Source: JAABRU01 sp041390465 (GTDB lineage: Bacteria; Desulfobacterota; Desulfobacteria; Desulfobacterales; Desulfococcaceae). Taken from it: 64,000 nt of DNA. Location: positions 20,720 through 84,719 of the forward strand of contig JAWKPW010000010.1 in the NCBI GenBank assembly GCA_041390465.1, given 5' to 3'. The notes under the pieces were generated by a model, which did not search any database, was not told where the DNA came from, and saw only the letters and a list, made by a program, of their open reading frames with translations. Shown one piece after another: positions 51,418 to 60,832 of the stretch; position 1 is the first letter of the stretch; each line of letters begins with the position of its first letter. A program made the position numbers and the translations under genes.

Positions 51418-53430
51418 ATGATTCACAGATACGCCATGAATGAAATCACCAGCACAGACATACTGCACTTTTTTCTGAATATCTACAAGATGCAGATGAA
51501 TGCTCCGGCAAATCCGGGGGAGTTTGTTCCCGTGGCTTTCCCGGATGCGGATACCATTTATGAATTCCGTCTGAAACGGGGCAGCAGATGGTTTACCCGG
51601 CGGATGAGCATCGGGCCTCTGGGTGAGGATACCGGCAGCAAGAGCACGTGTTACAAGGTGATTTATGATGATGTGCTGGTGGTCAAGATTCCGCCCAAAC
51701 CGGTTCGGGATTTTGCCAGTTATATTGAACATATCCGCATGGAAAGAAAAATCGCCGCAAAACTGGAGCCGGAAATCAGGTGCATTACGCCGACAGTTTC
51801 GGCCATACTCAGAAAAATACCGGTTTTTTCCGCTGACACTTCTTTGGTGCCGGAAAAATTTGAAGAGCACTGCACAGAAAAACTCAGGATATTCCGGGAA
51901 TATCAGAAATATCTTAAAATCGGAAGCTGTTTTGTTTTTTTTTCCAGCCTGGCAAGATATGTTTTTCTGGGACAGATTATCAAGGACATACATTTCAGAA
52001 AACTGGATACAGCCAATGAAATATTGTCTCATATCAGTATGCTGGATCATCCGGTTCTGTTTGAGGATATCCATGGGAAGACCGGTGCATCTGTTTTTTG
52101 CCGTATCTGTGAAATGTATACTGCGTATGAAGAAAAATTTGCACTCCTGCCGGGAAGGGAAAAATGGCCGCAGATTACGCCCTATCAGAAAAAGCTGTGG
52201 TTTTTGACCCATGTTGGGGAAAAGGAGGCAGAGCCGGATACAGAATGCCACTGTGAGGAAATGCCGGCAGGAGTAAAGGGAATTCTTGAGGAAACTCTCA
52301 GATATGAAAAGGAAGCTGTGCGCAGTTACCGGAATCTGGTAAAAGAACATATCCGGAAAAAAAATTTTCAGCAGAACAAAGCTGCCATGCGCGGCATTGC
52401 TGCAAACCTGCTTGATCTGCTGGCCGTACTGCGGGAAAAGGGGGTGGCAATCCGGGATTTGAAACCGGACAATGTTTTTGTTGCGGGAAACATATCAGAA
52501 AATCCGGTACTGCTCAGCACACCGGAGGAGTATTCCATCGGACTGATTGACTTTGAAACATCCGTGGTTTACCGAATCGGAAAAGGGGAAAAAATCTCAC
52601 AGCCCATGCTGGCCGGAACCCCTTCCTATGCCACGCCTTCGCACCTGTTCAGAAATGAACTGCTCAGGCGCACCTATGGAAATCTGAACCGAATTCTGCA
52701 TCTGCAGGACTGGCAGGCGGTCAACAGCATGATTTTCAATGTCATCACGGGAAAGCGTCTGGCCAGGGAAACAGAAAAGCTGATTCCGAACATGGTCCGG
52801 ATTGTCAAAGAAGCCATGAAGCGCAGAATGGGCAGAACCGGGGCTTTTCAGGAATGCAACCGGATATTCTGGGCCAGAACCTCCGGAGAATTTTATGAAA
52901 GAATGGAAAGTCATAAGGCTTTTCTGCAATCTGTTCTCATTCCGCTTTCACAGCCTGTGCTGCAGATGTTCACCGCAGAGGCAGAGGAAACCGTTTCCGC
53001 CATATCCCGGCGCATTCAGATCATGGTTTCCGCTCAGCAGATCTTCCGGAGTCCCAAAAGCCGGGAAAATCTGTGCAATGCGGATCACAACATGCTGAAA
53101 CTGTGGAAAAAGGCTTGGGAAAGAAATGAAAATGTGCCGCCTGCACATCCTGCGGCAAGAGAGCAGATTCTCCGTATTCTTGGGATACTGGAAGGTCTGC
53201 GGCAGGAATCAGCCCGGCTGGAGGCCATCCTCCGGCTGCCGAAACAGCGGCCGGTTCTGTCCGCGCATGAACTCATGCTCCTGATGTTCCGGGTGGTTGT
53301 GAATGCCATGTACAAACCGGAATGGGGCATGCTGTCTGATGATTTTTCTGAAACCGGACAGCAGGACGCGTGTCTGATGCCGGATATTTCAGATGAGGAA
53401 AGTGTCAATATCGAGCAGACCCTGCTGTAG
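51418..53430 (+). CDS. Divergent Ser/Thr protein kinase-like protein with large inserted region
   Basis: A 670-residue protein with a Hanks-type kinase fold. The ATP-anchoring lysine is in DVLVVKIPPKP. The catalytic loop is AIRDLKPDNVFV, with HRD changed to IRD but the catalytic Asp and Asn kept. The metal-binding motif is GLIDFETS (DFE in place of DFG), and AGTPSYATPSHL stands for the activation-segment APE region. About 260 residues separate the lysine from the catalytic loop, against roughly 100 in ordinary kinases, so there is an insertion of about 150 residues. The C-terminal 250 residues are helical with no known domain. A start at 51436 is possible. A terminator-like hairpin follows the TAG. 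No phosphatase or other partner is adjacent. Confidence 0.8.
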   Translation: MIHRYAMNEITSTDILHFFLNIYKMQMNAPANPGEFVPVAFPDADTIYEFRLKRGSRWFTRRMSIGPLGEDTGSKSTCYKVIYDDVLVVKIPPKPVRDFASYIEHIRMERKIAAKLEPEIRCITPTVSAILRKIPVFSADTSLVPEKFEEHCTEKLRIFREYQKYLKIGSCFVFFSSLARYVFLGQIIKDIHFRKLDTANEILSHISMLDHPVLFEDIHGKTGASVFCRICEMYTAYEEKFALLPGREKWPQITPYQKKLWFLTHVGEKEAEPDTECHCEEMPAGVKGILEETLRYEKEAVRSYRNLVKEHIRKKNFQQNKAAMRGIAANLLDLLAVLREKGVAIRDLKPDNVFVAGNISENPVLLSTPEEYSIGLIDFETSVVYRIGKGEKISQPMLAGTPSYATPSHLFRNELLRRTYGNLNRILHLQDWQAVNSMIFNVITGKRLARETEKLIPNMVRIVKEAMKRRMGRTGAFQECNRIFWARTSGEFYERMESHKAFLQSVLIPLSQPVLQMFTAEAEETVSAISRRIQIMVSAQQIFRSPKSRENLCNADHNMLKLWKKAWERNENVPPAHPAAREQILRILGILEGLRQESARLEAILRLPKQRPVLSAHELMLLMFRVVVNAMYKPEWGMLSDDFSETGQQDACLMPDISDEESVNIEQTLL

Positions 53431-53461
53431 TGCATAAACATGTTGGATTTTACAGAATCAA

Positions 53462-53494
53462 AAACCGGATTTTTCCAAAAAATCCGGTTTTTTT
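53462..53494 (+). terminator. Intrinsic terminator of the kinase-like gene
   Basis: Stem AACCGGATTTTT / AAAAATCCGGTT followed by TTTTTTT, 31 bases after the stop codon. It is the member of the dispersed CCGGATTTTT hairpin family closest to a perfect intrinsic terminator. Confidence 0.85.
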
Positions 53495-53552
53495 CATTCC
53501 CTGTTTTATCTTAGAAACCAAGTTGATCATGCAGCAGTGCACAACCAATACA

Positions 53553-53863
53553 TACTGTTTCAACTTTAGGTTTTTTGTGGCATGGTTTTTGCCTGACAGT
53601 CTGTCTGTGAAAAATCATCCGTTTCTGGTCTGATACCGATTCTCCATTGATCTGAAACATAAGCTGTTCAAAGCGCAAAGTTTTTCAGAAAAACCGGATT
53701 TTCGGAAAAATCCGGTTTTTGAATACATGAAAACTTCTTTGCCTGCGTATCAGTATCTTTTCAATAGGGGAATCGGTATGAAAACTCCGCGAGAGGGCTG
53801 AAAAGACCTGTTTTGGCGCATATACAGCTTCTGTGCCGTAAAAAAACAAAGTTGAAACAGCAT
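53553..53863. mobile_element. MITE-like element, family B, interrupted by a family-A element
   Basis: Ends TACTGTTTCAACTTTAGG and a matching GTTGAAACAGCATA. The inner sequence on both sides (GTGGCATGGTTTTTGCCTGA; CGCATATACAGCTTCTGTGC) aligns with the copy at 23046 in reverse orientation. Removing the 147-base family-A insert leaves 164 bases, the length of that copy. Confidence 0.8.
53633..53779. mobile_element. MITE-like element, family A, nested in family B
   Basis: 147 bases, ends ATACCGATTCTCCATTGA and TCAATAGGGGAATCGGTAT, with the CCGGATTTTCGGAAAAATCC hairpin inside. TA at both ends is consistent with a TA target duplication. Confidence 0.85.
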
Positions 53864-53884
53864 ATTATGTTTTCAGAAGACCGT

Positions 53885-53918
53885 CTGTTTGTATTTATAC
53901 AAAAATAAATACAAACAG
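53885..53918. repeat. AT-rich hairpin
   Basis: Perfect 14-base arms CTGTTTGTATTTAT and ATAAATACAAACAG around a short A-rich loop. No T run follows. Purpose unknown. Confidence 0.7.
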
Positions 53919-54022
53919 TTATGTGACACACTATCATACTCCATATGGATTTTAATATAATGAAATTAAATAAAAGAAAATCAAACATCCCGGAGCCTGT
54001 TTTCATGCTTAACGGATGTGTC

Positions 54023-54262
54023 ATACCGATTCGCTGTTGAAATCATGCTTTTTAAACCGCAAAGGCGAAAGACTGGCACAAAGGTCACAATGAATTTGCA
54101 TGGCGGCATAACACCGATTCTCCTTTGAAATCATGTGTTCTTTTAACCGAGACACGAAGAGGGGCACAAGGGTCACAGCAAACTGACAGCACTGTCTGAA
54201 ATGAATGACGAATCGGCATTGCCTTCCGCACAATATAGATTTCAATGGAGAATTGGTGTATA
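54023..54262. mobile_element. Two overlapping family-A elements
   Basis: Left ends ATACCGATTCGCTGTTGA (54023) and ACACCGATTCTCCTTTGA (54110). Right ends ATGACGAATCGGCAT (54207-54221) and TTTCAATGGAGAATTGGTGT (to 54260). The CGCAAAGG...CACAAAGGTCACA motif is present twice. The order suggests one element inserted into another. Confidence 0.65.
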
Positions 54263-54335
54263 CCGATTCCCACTGGTTCTGTACAATGCAGCCGGTCAGC
54301 AGACAGGGATGTTCATGCACATCAGGAACACGGGA

Positions 54336-54485
54336 CGCAGAGCGTCAGTGCCATTAAGTCAAGTGGAAAACGATCCGCCGGCGTGCCAAATTTGCAGTCT
54401 GGCATAAACAATTCGGAAAAAACCTGCCAGACCTGGGTTCGGCACTCCAAAAAATTCCTGACTTAATGCCATTGACGCAGAGCGT
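54336..54485. repeat. Inverted-repeat element with 11-base direct repeats at its ends
   Basis: ACGCAGAGCGT occurs at both ends, outside a pair of inverted arms CAGTGCCATTAAGTCA and TGACTTAATGCCATTG. About 130 bases with an internal TGCCAGAC-type hairpin. The GCAGAGCGTGGGAACG phrase belongs to a repeat widespread in bacterial genomes. Confidence 0.6.
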
Positions 54486-54550
54486 GGGAACGGGAGTATA
54501 TTTTCAACACCGATTCGTTATTACGCCGAAAAATATATGACGGGCAGTTG

Positions 54551-57013
54551 TCAGGTCATGAAAAAAGGATCAACGTCAATGACAATCCGCACCCCCGGAG
54601 TCTGAAACAGTCCCGTGTTTTCTGTGCAAAGCTGACGGACAAATCTGCGGAGATGTTTTGCCTTTGCGCTTTTGACCAGCATCTGCCAGCGGTAGCGGTC
54701 AGCAATCTTTGCCACAGATGCCTCAATGGGGCCGAGGATGTCCACATATTTCCGAAAAGCTTCCGCCTTCTGACGCACAGTCAGCGCGGACTCCCCCAGC
54801 CTTTGGACAATTTCCTGTGTTTTTTCCCTGTCTTTTCCGGAAATCCGCAACTGTATCATGCGGGTAAAGGGCGGATAGCCCAGCGCGCGGCGGAATCCGA
54901 TTTCTGTCTGGTAAAAAATCCGGAAATCCTGTTTCTGTGCGGCCAGAATGCTGAAATGATCAGGCGCATAGGTTTGCAGAATCACCTGCCCCGGCACTTG
55001 GCCCCGGCCTGCCCGGCCTGCGACCTGCGCGAGAATCTGAAAAGTCTGTTCCCCGGCCCGGAAATCCGGAAAACTCAGGGACAGATCCGCACAGATAATT
55101 CCCACCAGCGTGATATGGGGAAAATCATGCCCCTTGGTCACCATCTGCGTGCCGATGAGCACATCAATGGCCTGATTTTTCAATGCCCTGAGAATCTTCA
55201 GCACAGAACCTTTCCGGGACGTGGTGTCTCTGTCCATGCGGGCGACTCTGGCTTCGGGAAAAAGTTTTTTCACAGCGTCCTCGACTTTTTCCGTTCCCAT
55301 TCCCAGATACTGAATATGGACAGAGCCGCAGGAAGGACACAGCATGGGCGCTTCCCTTGTGAATCCGCAGTAATGGCATTTGCAGACATTATCGAGCCGG
55401 TGAAAGGTCTGAGTAATGTCGCAGTGCGGACAGCGGATGGGTTCCCCGCAGCCCGCGCATACGGGAAAACTGGCAAACCCCCGGCGGTTGAGAAAAAGCA
55501 GCACCTGCTCCCCTTTTTGGAGGGTTTCGGCCACAGCCCGGTGCAGTTCCGGAGTGATAAAGCGTCTTGCGCCCCGTTCATCCCGGATTTTGCGCAGATC
55601 CACAATGCTGATGCGGGGCAGGGGACGGCGCTCCACCCGGAGGGAAAGATGCACTTCCCTGAATTTTCCGATTCTTACATTGTAAAAGGACTGCAGTGAT
55701 GGGGTGGCAGATCCCAGAACAGCCACCCCATCGGACTGTCTGGCACGCACCACTGCCAGATCACGGGCATTGTAAAGCAGATCCTTTCCCTGTTTGTAGG
55801 AGGTGTCATGCTCCTCATCCACAATCACCAGCCCGATTTTCGGATAGGGAGCGAAAATGGCTGAGCGCGCGCCGACCGTAATCAGTGCCTCCCCGCTGAG
55901 AATGCGCATCCACTGATCATAGCGTTCCCCAGCGGAAAGACCGCTGTGCAGTACAGCGATCTTTTCCCCGAAACGCGCCCGGAACCGGCGTTCTGTCTGG
56001 GAAATGAGAGCAATTTCCGGAACCAGCATCAGCACAGGCAGTCCCCGTTCCATTGCTGCCGCTGCCAGCCGCAGATACACCTCTGTTTTGCCGCTGCCGG
56101 TGACACCGGCCAGCAGCCAGGTGGCAAAACCCTTTCCCAGAGAGGAGAGAATGGCGGAAACCGCTGTCTGCTGCTCGGCTGTCAGTTCCGGTTCCCTGTC
56201 CGGATCAATGGATTCGCCAAAAGGATCCCGGTACCTGTTTCTCTCACAGATGCGGATAAGCCCCTGCTCTGCCATGGAAGCGATCAGATTTGCGGCTGTG
56301 GGCACATATTCTCTGAGTTTTTTGACAGAAATCTCTCCATGCTCCTCCAGAATGCGGAGAATTTCCTTTCTGGGAACCGAAAGTTTTTTATCCAATTCTT
56401 CATCCCGTGAAATGCCGGACACAGGGGACACACAGCGCTCTGTGCGGGCACGGGTTGTGGCGCCTGTGAGTTCCATCTGCCGGACAATCCATCCCCTTTT
56501 TTCCATGCTCTGGATCAGCGCCAAAGGAATCTCGCGGTTGAGGGAGGATGACAACTCTTTGATCCGCATATTGTTTTTTTTCAGACGTTCCAGAATTTCT
56601 GTTTCCGTGGGATTGAGAAAATGGGACAGATGGGCGTTTTTCCCCTCTTCCGTGAGCCCCAGAGTGACACTGTCTGAAAGATTGAGTCCGCCGGGCAGGG
56701 CATTTTTGATGACTTCACCGGCCGGATAGAGGTAATAATCTGAAACCCATTTGAAAAACGCAATCATTTCCGGAGGAAACAGGGGAACATCATCCAGAAC
56801 ATCCAGGATGCACCGGAGATCATAGTTTCCCTCCCTGTCCGCAAAACCCAGCACATAACCGGTAATCCGCCGTTTTCCAAAGGGAATCAGCACCCTTTTT
56901 CCCACAGACACAAAAGGGGCAAGGGAATCCGGAACAGCGTAGACAAAAGTTTTGTCCGCAGGAAAAGCCACTGCAACTTCAATGCTTGCAGAATTTGTTG
57001 TATTTTGTTTCAT
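54551..57013 (-). CDS. priA: Primosomal protein N' (replication restart helicase PriA)
   Basis: An 820-residue superfamily 2 DNA helicase that reloads the replisome at stalled forks. After an N-terminal DNA-binding domain (about 1-110), the helicase core has Walker A GVTGSGKTEVYL, the DEEH box VDEEHDTSYKQ, and motifs GSATPSLQS, GTQMVTKGHDFPH and AGRAGRGQVPGQV. Between motifs lies the zinc-binding insertion CAGCGEPIRCPHC, then CKCHYCG and LCPSCGS. The C-terminal domain is complete. No strong Shine-Dalgarno sequence precedes the ATG at 57013. The length is slightly greater than the 732 residues of E. coli PriA. The gene is monocistronic, divergent from the 57212 gene. Confidence 0.97.
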   Translation of the reverse strand: MKQNTTNSASIEVAVAFPADKTFVYAVPDSLAPFVSVGKRVLIPFGKRRITGYVLGFADREGNYDLRCILDVLDDVPLFPPEMIAFFKWVSDYYLYPAGEVIKNALPGGLNLSDSVTLGLTEEGKNAHLSHFLNPTETEILERLKKNNMRIKELSSSLNREIPLALIQSMEKRGWIVRQMELTGATTRARTERCVSPVSGISRDEELDKKLSVPRKEILRILEEHGEISVKKLREYVPTAANLIASMAEQGLIRICERNRYRDPFGESIDPDREPELTAEQQTAVSAILSSLGKGFATWLLAGVTGSGKTEVYLRLAAAAMERGLPVLMLVPEIALISQTERRFRARFGEKIAVLHSGLSAGERYDQWMRILSGEALITVGARSAIFAPYPKIGLVIVDEEHDTSYKQGKDLLYNARDLAVVRARQSDGVAVLGSATPSLQSFYNVRIGKFREVHLSLRVERRPLPRISIVDLRKIRDERGARRFITPELHRAVAETLQKGEQVLLFLNRRGFASFPVCAGCGEPIRCPHCDITQTFHRLDNVCKCHYCGFTREAPMLCPSCGSVHIQYLGMGTEKVEDAVKKLFPEARVARMDRDTTSRKGSVLKILRALKNQAIDVLIGTQMVTKGHDFPHITLVGIICADLSLSFPDFRAGEQTFQILAQVAGRAGRGQVPGQVILQTYAPDHFSILAAQKQDFRIFYQTEIGFRRALGYPPFTRMIQLRISGKDREKTQEIVQRLGESALTVRQKAEAFRKYVDILGPIEASVAKIADRYRWQMLVKSAKAKHLRRFVRQLCTENTGLFQTPGVRIVIDVDPFFMT

Positions 57014-57211
57014 ATTGTTATACAGAGAAAAAAAGGACTGTTTTTTGTCATCCCCGCAGGCTTTGGTCTGCGGATTGCACCTGCAAGGGAGAGAGGATTA
57101 TAGTTTTTGCCGTCCCGCTTGGCAAGTCATGATGTTGCAAAAAAACAAGCTGCTGAAAAAAGATTGGTTTCAGCAGAAAACAAACCCAAAAATTCTGTAA
57201 AAGGAGGTCTT

Positions 57212-57532
57212 ATGCGGACTGTCATCAGAAAAAGTGTCATTTTTTTTACTGTTTTTGTTCTGGTCATTGTTCCCTTCACAGCAGCCGCGCAGGATTATGA
57301 CCGGGATCCGTTTGAAAAAAAGGAGGAAGCCGGCAGCGGAGCCATTGCCTTTGACGCACTGATTGTCCGGCCCGTAAGTCTGGGAGCCATAGTGGCAGGT
57401 TCCCTGCTCTTTGTGATAGCCCTTCCGGTCACCTCCTTTACCGGAGAGACCCGGCTGACCTATGAAAAACTGATCAAAGAACCCGCACGTTACACATTTA
57501 AACGGCCAATAGGGGAGTTTTCGCTCAAATAA
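57212..57532 (+). CDS. Small exported or membrane protein, unknown function
   Basis: A 106-residue protein with a signal-peptide-like N terminus (VIFFTVFVLVIVPFTAAAQ) and a second hydrophobic segment (LGAIVAGSLLFVIALPV). A C-terminal soluble tail with GETRLTYEKLIKEPARYTFK follows. The start has a perfect AAGGAGG five bases upstream. It precedes the ABC-2-like permease gene by about 75 bases on the same strand. Similar small proteins with two hydrophobic stretches and a multi-heme or lipoprotein context exist but I do not recognise this one. Confidence 0.75.
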   Translation: MRTVIRKSVIFFTVFVLVIVPFTAAAQDYDRDPFEKKEEAGSGAIAFDALIVRPVSLGAIVAGSLLFVIALPVTSFTGETRLTYEKLIKEPARYTFKRPIGEFSLK

Positions 57533-57573
57533 AGAGCGTATGCGAGCGGGAAAAGCGGAAAAGAAACCGGGAG

Positions 57574-57594
57574 TGCCAGACCTTCAGTCTGGCA
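57574..57594. repeat. Short hairpin, dispersed
   Basis: TGCCAGAC CTTCA GTCTGGCA between two same-strand genes. Near-identical hairpins occur at about 26240 and in a degenerate form near 54390. Confidence 0.8.
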
Positions 57595-57607
57595 TTCCGG
57601 AAGCGGA

Positions 57608-59068
57608 ATGCAAATGATTGGACAGATAATTGAGGCCATAGATGACCGTCTGAACCCCGTTGCGGTGCGGGAGCTGCGCCAGGCTGTGCAAAGCCGTGTG
57701 CTGGTGGGGATGTTCATGCTGTTTTTGATCATCATGCTTCTGGTTATGGCCGGATTTGTCAGTACCGGTTCCCCTGAAACCGGTGCAAGTCTGGAAAGAA
57801 CGGCAAATCTGGGCAGAGAAGCCTTTGAGGTGCTTTTCGGTGTGCTGGTCTTTTCCGTCATCCTTTTTGTTCCGGTCTATACAGGAGCCAGGATGAGCCT
57901 GGAACGCTCTGCCGAGAATATGGATCTGCTCTTTGCCACAGCCATCGGCCCGGGCACTGTCATTCGGGGAAAACTCTGTGCCGGAATGGTCATCACCCTG
58001 CTTTTTTTCAGCGCCTGTCTTCCCTTTATGACCCTGACATGGTTTCTGCGGGGAGTGGATCTGCCATCCGTGTTTGTCATTCTGTGCATGGCCTTTGTCG
58101 GCATTGCTGCGGCCATACAGTTTGCCCTGTGCATGGGATGCAGTTCCCATAACCGTTTTTTCCGCATGCTGCTGGGCATTCTGACACTGGGACTGCTTAT
58201 GGGCGAAGGCTCTGCCATTGTTGCCCTGGCAAGGGATATGCTCCGTTCCGGTGTGGGCAGCCGGCTTGCAGATCCGGATTTCTGGCATACAGCACTGCTT
58301 GTCCTGGTTCTCATCCTGCTCGGTGCGGGCCTTTTTCACACCATTGCCATTGCTGAAATCAGTCCGCCTTCATCCAATCGGGCTCTGGGGATACGCAGTT
58401 ATATTTTCTGCGCGTGGCTGCTTACCGGAGGAACAGCTTTTTTTTATGCCCGTTTTTTTCATAAAAATGATGGACTGCAAGTCTGGTTTTATATTTCCAT
58501 CCTGCTGTTCTCCTTTGGATTTCTCCATGCGGTCAGTGAAAAAGACGGATACAGCCCCCGTGTGGCAGCCCGAATTCCCCGTTACCGGATGATGCGGATT
58601 CCCGCGTTTTTCTTTTACAGCGGTGCGGCCAACGGCATTGCCTGGATACTGCTTATGTCCGGACTCACCTTTTTGACTGTTCTGCCAATGGGAAAAAGGT
58701 TCAGCGGACTCAGTGCAAAGGATACAGAAATATTCGCGGGCATTTTTCTCTATGCCTGCTGTTATGCCCTGACCGGTCTTCTCATCCGGCGCACCCTGCT
58801 GGCAAAATGGGTTCTGCCCAAATACACATGGGTGGCGGTGCTGTCTGTCATGGCTGCCGCATGCATCCTGCCCATGTTTTTTTCCATCATGGGGGGAAAC
58901 AGTTCCTTTGATTTTTCAGGCAATATTTTTGCACTTATTGCGCGGGGAAAAAGAGACAGGCATTTAGCCTTTGCCGTACGGTGGCTGCTGCCTGCCGTAA
59001 TCTGCAATATTCCCTGGTTTCTGAAACAGGTCAGCAGGTTTGCTCCTCCGCATTCCCCTGACAAATGA
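57608..59068 (+). CDS. ABC-2-like multispanning membrane protein
   Basis: A 486-residue integral membrane protein with about twelve hydrophobic segments. The N-terminal amphipathic helix (NPVAVRELRQAVQSR) before the first membrane span and the RMSLERSAENMDLLFATAIGP segment are typical of ABC-2-family permeases, where the latter contacts the ATPase. It probably exports a substrate together with an ATPase encoded outside this window, because none is adjacent. The stop is only 27 bases before the mnmE start. M3 (57614) is an alternative start. Confidence 0.75.
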   Translation: MQMIGQIIEAIDDRLNPVAVRELRQAVQSRVLVGMFMLFLIIMLLVMAGFVSTGSPETGASLERTANLGREAFEVLFGVLVFSVILFVPVYTGARMSLERSAENMDLLFATAIGPGTVIRGKLCAGMVITLLFFSACLPFMTLTWFLRGVDLPSVFVILCMAFVGIAAAIQFALCMGCSSHNRFFRMLLGILTLGLLMGEGSAIVALARDMLRSGVGSRLADPDFWHTALLVLVLILLGAGLFHTIAIAEISPPSSNRALGIRSYIFCAWLLTGGTAFFYARFFHKNDGLQVWFYISILLFSFGFLHAVSEKDGYSPRVAARIPRYRMMRIPAFFFYSGAANGIAWILLMSGLTFLTVLPMGKRFSGLSAKDTEIFAGIFLYACCYALTGLLIRRTLLAKWVLPKYTWVAVLSVMAAACILPMFFSIMGGNSSFDFSGNIFALIARGKRDRHLAFAVRWLLPAVICNIPWFLKQVSRFAPPHSPDK

Positions 59069-59095
59069 CAACCGGTATCCGAAATCTGACGTTTT

Positions 59096-60439
59096 ATGGA
59101 CACATCCACCATTGCAGCCATAGCCACTCCCATCGGAAGCGGGGGAATCGGCATCATCCGGATTTCCGGCCCGGAAGCACTTTTCATTGCCTCGTCTCTG
59201 TTTGTCGCTCATCGGAATGAAATCCGGGGAAAATCCCCGGATTTTGCTTCCCATCGACTTTGTATCATCAGTTTTATATCATTTGATGCAGAAAAAAAAG
59301 TCGGATTAAGCGAATGAAGTGCTACTATTGACCTCCATGAGGGCATCGCGCTACACCAGCGAGATGGGCCAGAAATTACGCCAACCAGCCTGCCGCGCCC
59401 GGAGGCGATTCTGGAACTAACATGCTTTGAAAAGGCACGGCTGGCCGAACCGGAATATTCGCCGGCCTTCAATAGCATTAGTCGACCCGGCCGAGCGTTA
59501 ACCGGTACGATCAATGCCGAACCGGCGGCAGGGCAATAGGAAGCTGCGGCTGAACTGACCAGGCAAGTCCCAGGGCATTTTAACGCCGTCCGGGACGTTC
59601 CTGCTGGAATGCTAACGTTTAAACTAGCTGCCATTTCTCCGGCAGGGATGCAGGCAGAAGGAATTCGAGCGGCATCATTGAAAATACTGACGACTATGCC
59701 ATGCAAAAACGCGGATGCCATGAAGCCATATTATTATGGGACTCCGCCTATTGTGGGAAAACCAGTGTTGGTGAAATCAAGCACGAACCGAACTGCCTGC
59801 TCCGAAAAGACCGGGCCGTGTAACGCCCGATTCGGGATACAAGGGATATCGTTGAGAGAATCTTGTAATCAGGGATTCGGTCGTGCTGATTGACACTGCC
59901 GGACTTCATGAAAGTGATGATCCTGTGGAAAAAATCGGCATGGAAAAAAGCAGGGAACGGATTCAGAATGCGGATCTGCTGCTGTTTATGACAGATATGG
60001 AACACTCCGCTGTGCCGAGGACTATGACATCTTCCGGGTAGTCGGCAGAAAACCCTGATATGGGTGATCAACAAATCGGTTGGCCTCCGGCATGGAACCG
60101 GAGATACCGGAACCCTGGCAGGATATTCCCCGCATTGTCATTTCTGCCAAATATAATCAGGGCATTGGGGAACTCAGGGAGCTGATTGCCGACATGGTGC
60201 TGAAATCCGCTTTTGCCTCTGAAAGTGCGATCATTCCCAATCTGCGGCACAGACAGGCCATTGAAAAAAGCCTGCAGGCTGTGAATGCGGCAGGGCAGGG
60301 CATGGAACGCGGCATTCCCTTTGAACTTGTGAGCATAGATATCCGCGAGGCAGCGGATTTGCTTGGAGAGATTGTGGGTATCACCGTTCGCGAGGATGTG
60401 CTGGATCGGATTTTCAGCACCTTCTGCATAGGGAAATAG
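59096..60439 (+). pseudogene. mnmE: tRNA modification GTPase MnmE, frame-broken centre
   Basis: MnmE modifies the wobble uridine of several tRNAs together with MnmG. The N terminus MDTSTIAAIATPIGSGGIGI and ISGPEALFIAS is intact to about 59270. From there to about 60070 several small insertions and deletions break the frame, though pieces of the family remain recognisable: ARLAEPEYSPAFNSI, LLRKDRAV and VVLIDTAGLHESDDPVEKI, the last holding the G3 DTAG motif. The final 120 residues (60080-60439) are clean and end in the obligatory FCIGK. No Walker A loop GxPNVGKS survives as read. As mnmE is widely conserved, poor sequence quality in this patch is at least as likely as a true pseudogene. Confidence 0.75.
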
Positions 60440-60608
60440 AATTTTTTGGCAGTGGCTCAAATCCGCTGATCTGTCTGTGACTTCAGGCGGGGAGAAATCC
60501 GAACAGATTGACATTATAATAGAAAAAATCCAAAAAAACAAACCGGAATCCCGCAAGGGATGACATTGTCAGCCAATCTGACCCGCTGTCAGATTTTTTT
60601 CAGTTCCC

Positions 60609-60679
60609 CCATTCCGGCAAAAGCTGGAATCCGGTGATTTCAGATCATTTTGGATACCGGCTTTCGCGGGTATGACGGG
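60609..60679. repeat. Inverted repeat of the widespread ATTCCGGCTTTCGC type
   Basis: ATTCCGGCAAAAGCTGGAAT and GGATACCGGCTTTCGCGGGT face each other around a short spacer. This phrase (GTCATTCCCGCGAAAGCGGG-like) is a common intergenic repeat in many bacterial genomes. Confidence 0.6.
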
Positions 60680-60832
60680 AGTGCGCGGCATTGGCGGTTT
60701 GCCAAAAGACTTCTTTCACATTCAGCCGCCGGATCGCAAAGTTCACGCAAAAAAACACAACAGGCTGTTTTTTTTCTGTGGAAAACGCTGCATCCTCTGA
60801 ATAAGGCGATTTCCGGAAAAGAACATCCCTCA

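Larger units (their letters stand above)
53431..54550. other. Repeat-dense intergenic region
   Basis: About 1.1 kb between the kinase and priA with no gene. It holds a terminator, a family-B element split by a family-A element, a palindrome, overlapping family-A elements and an inverted repeat with direct-repeat flanks, described separately. Confidence 0.7.
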
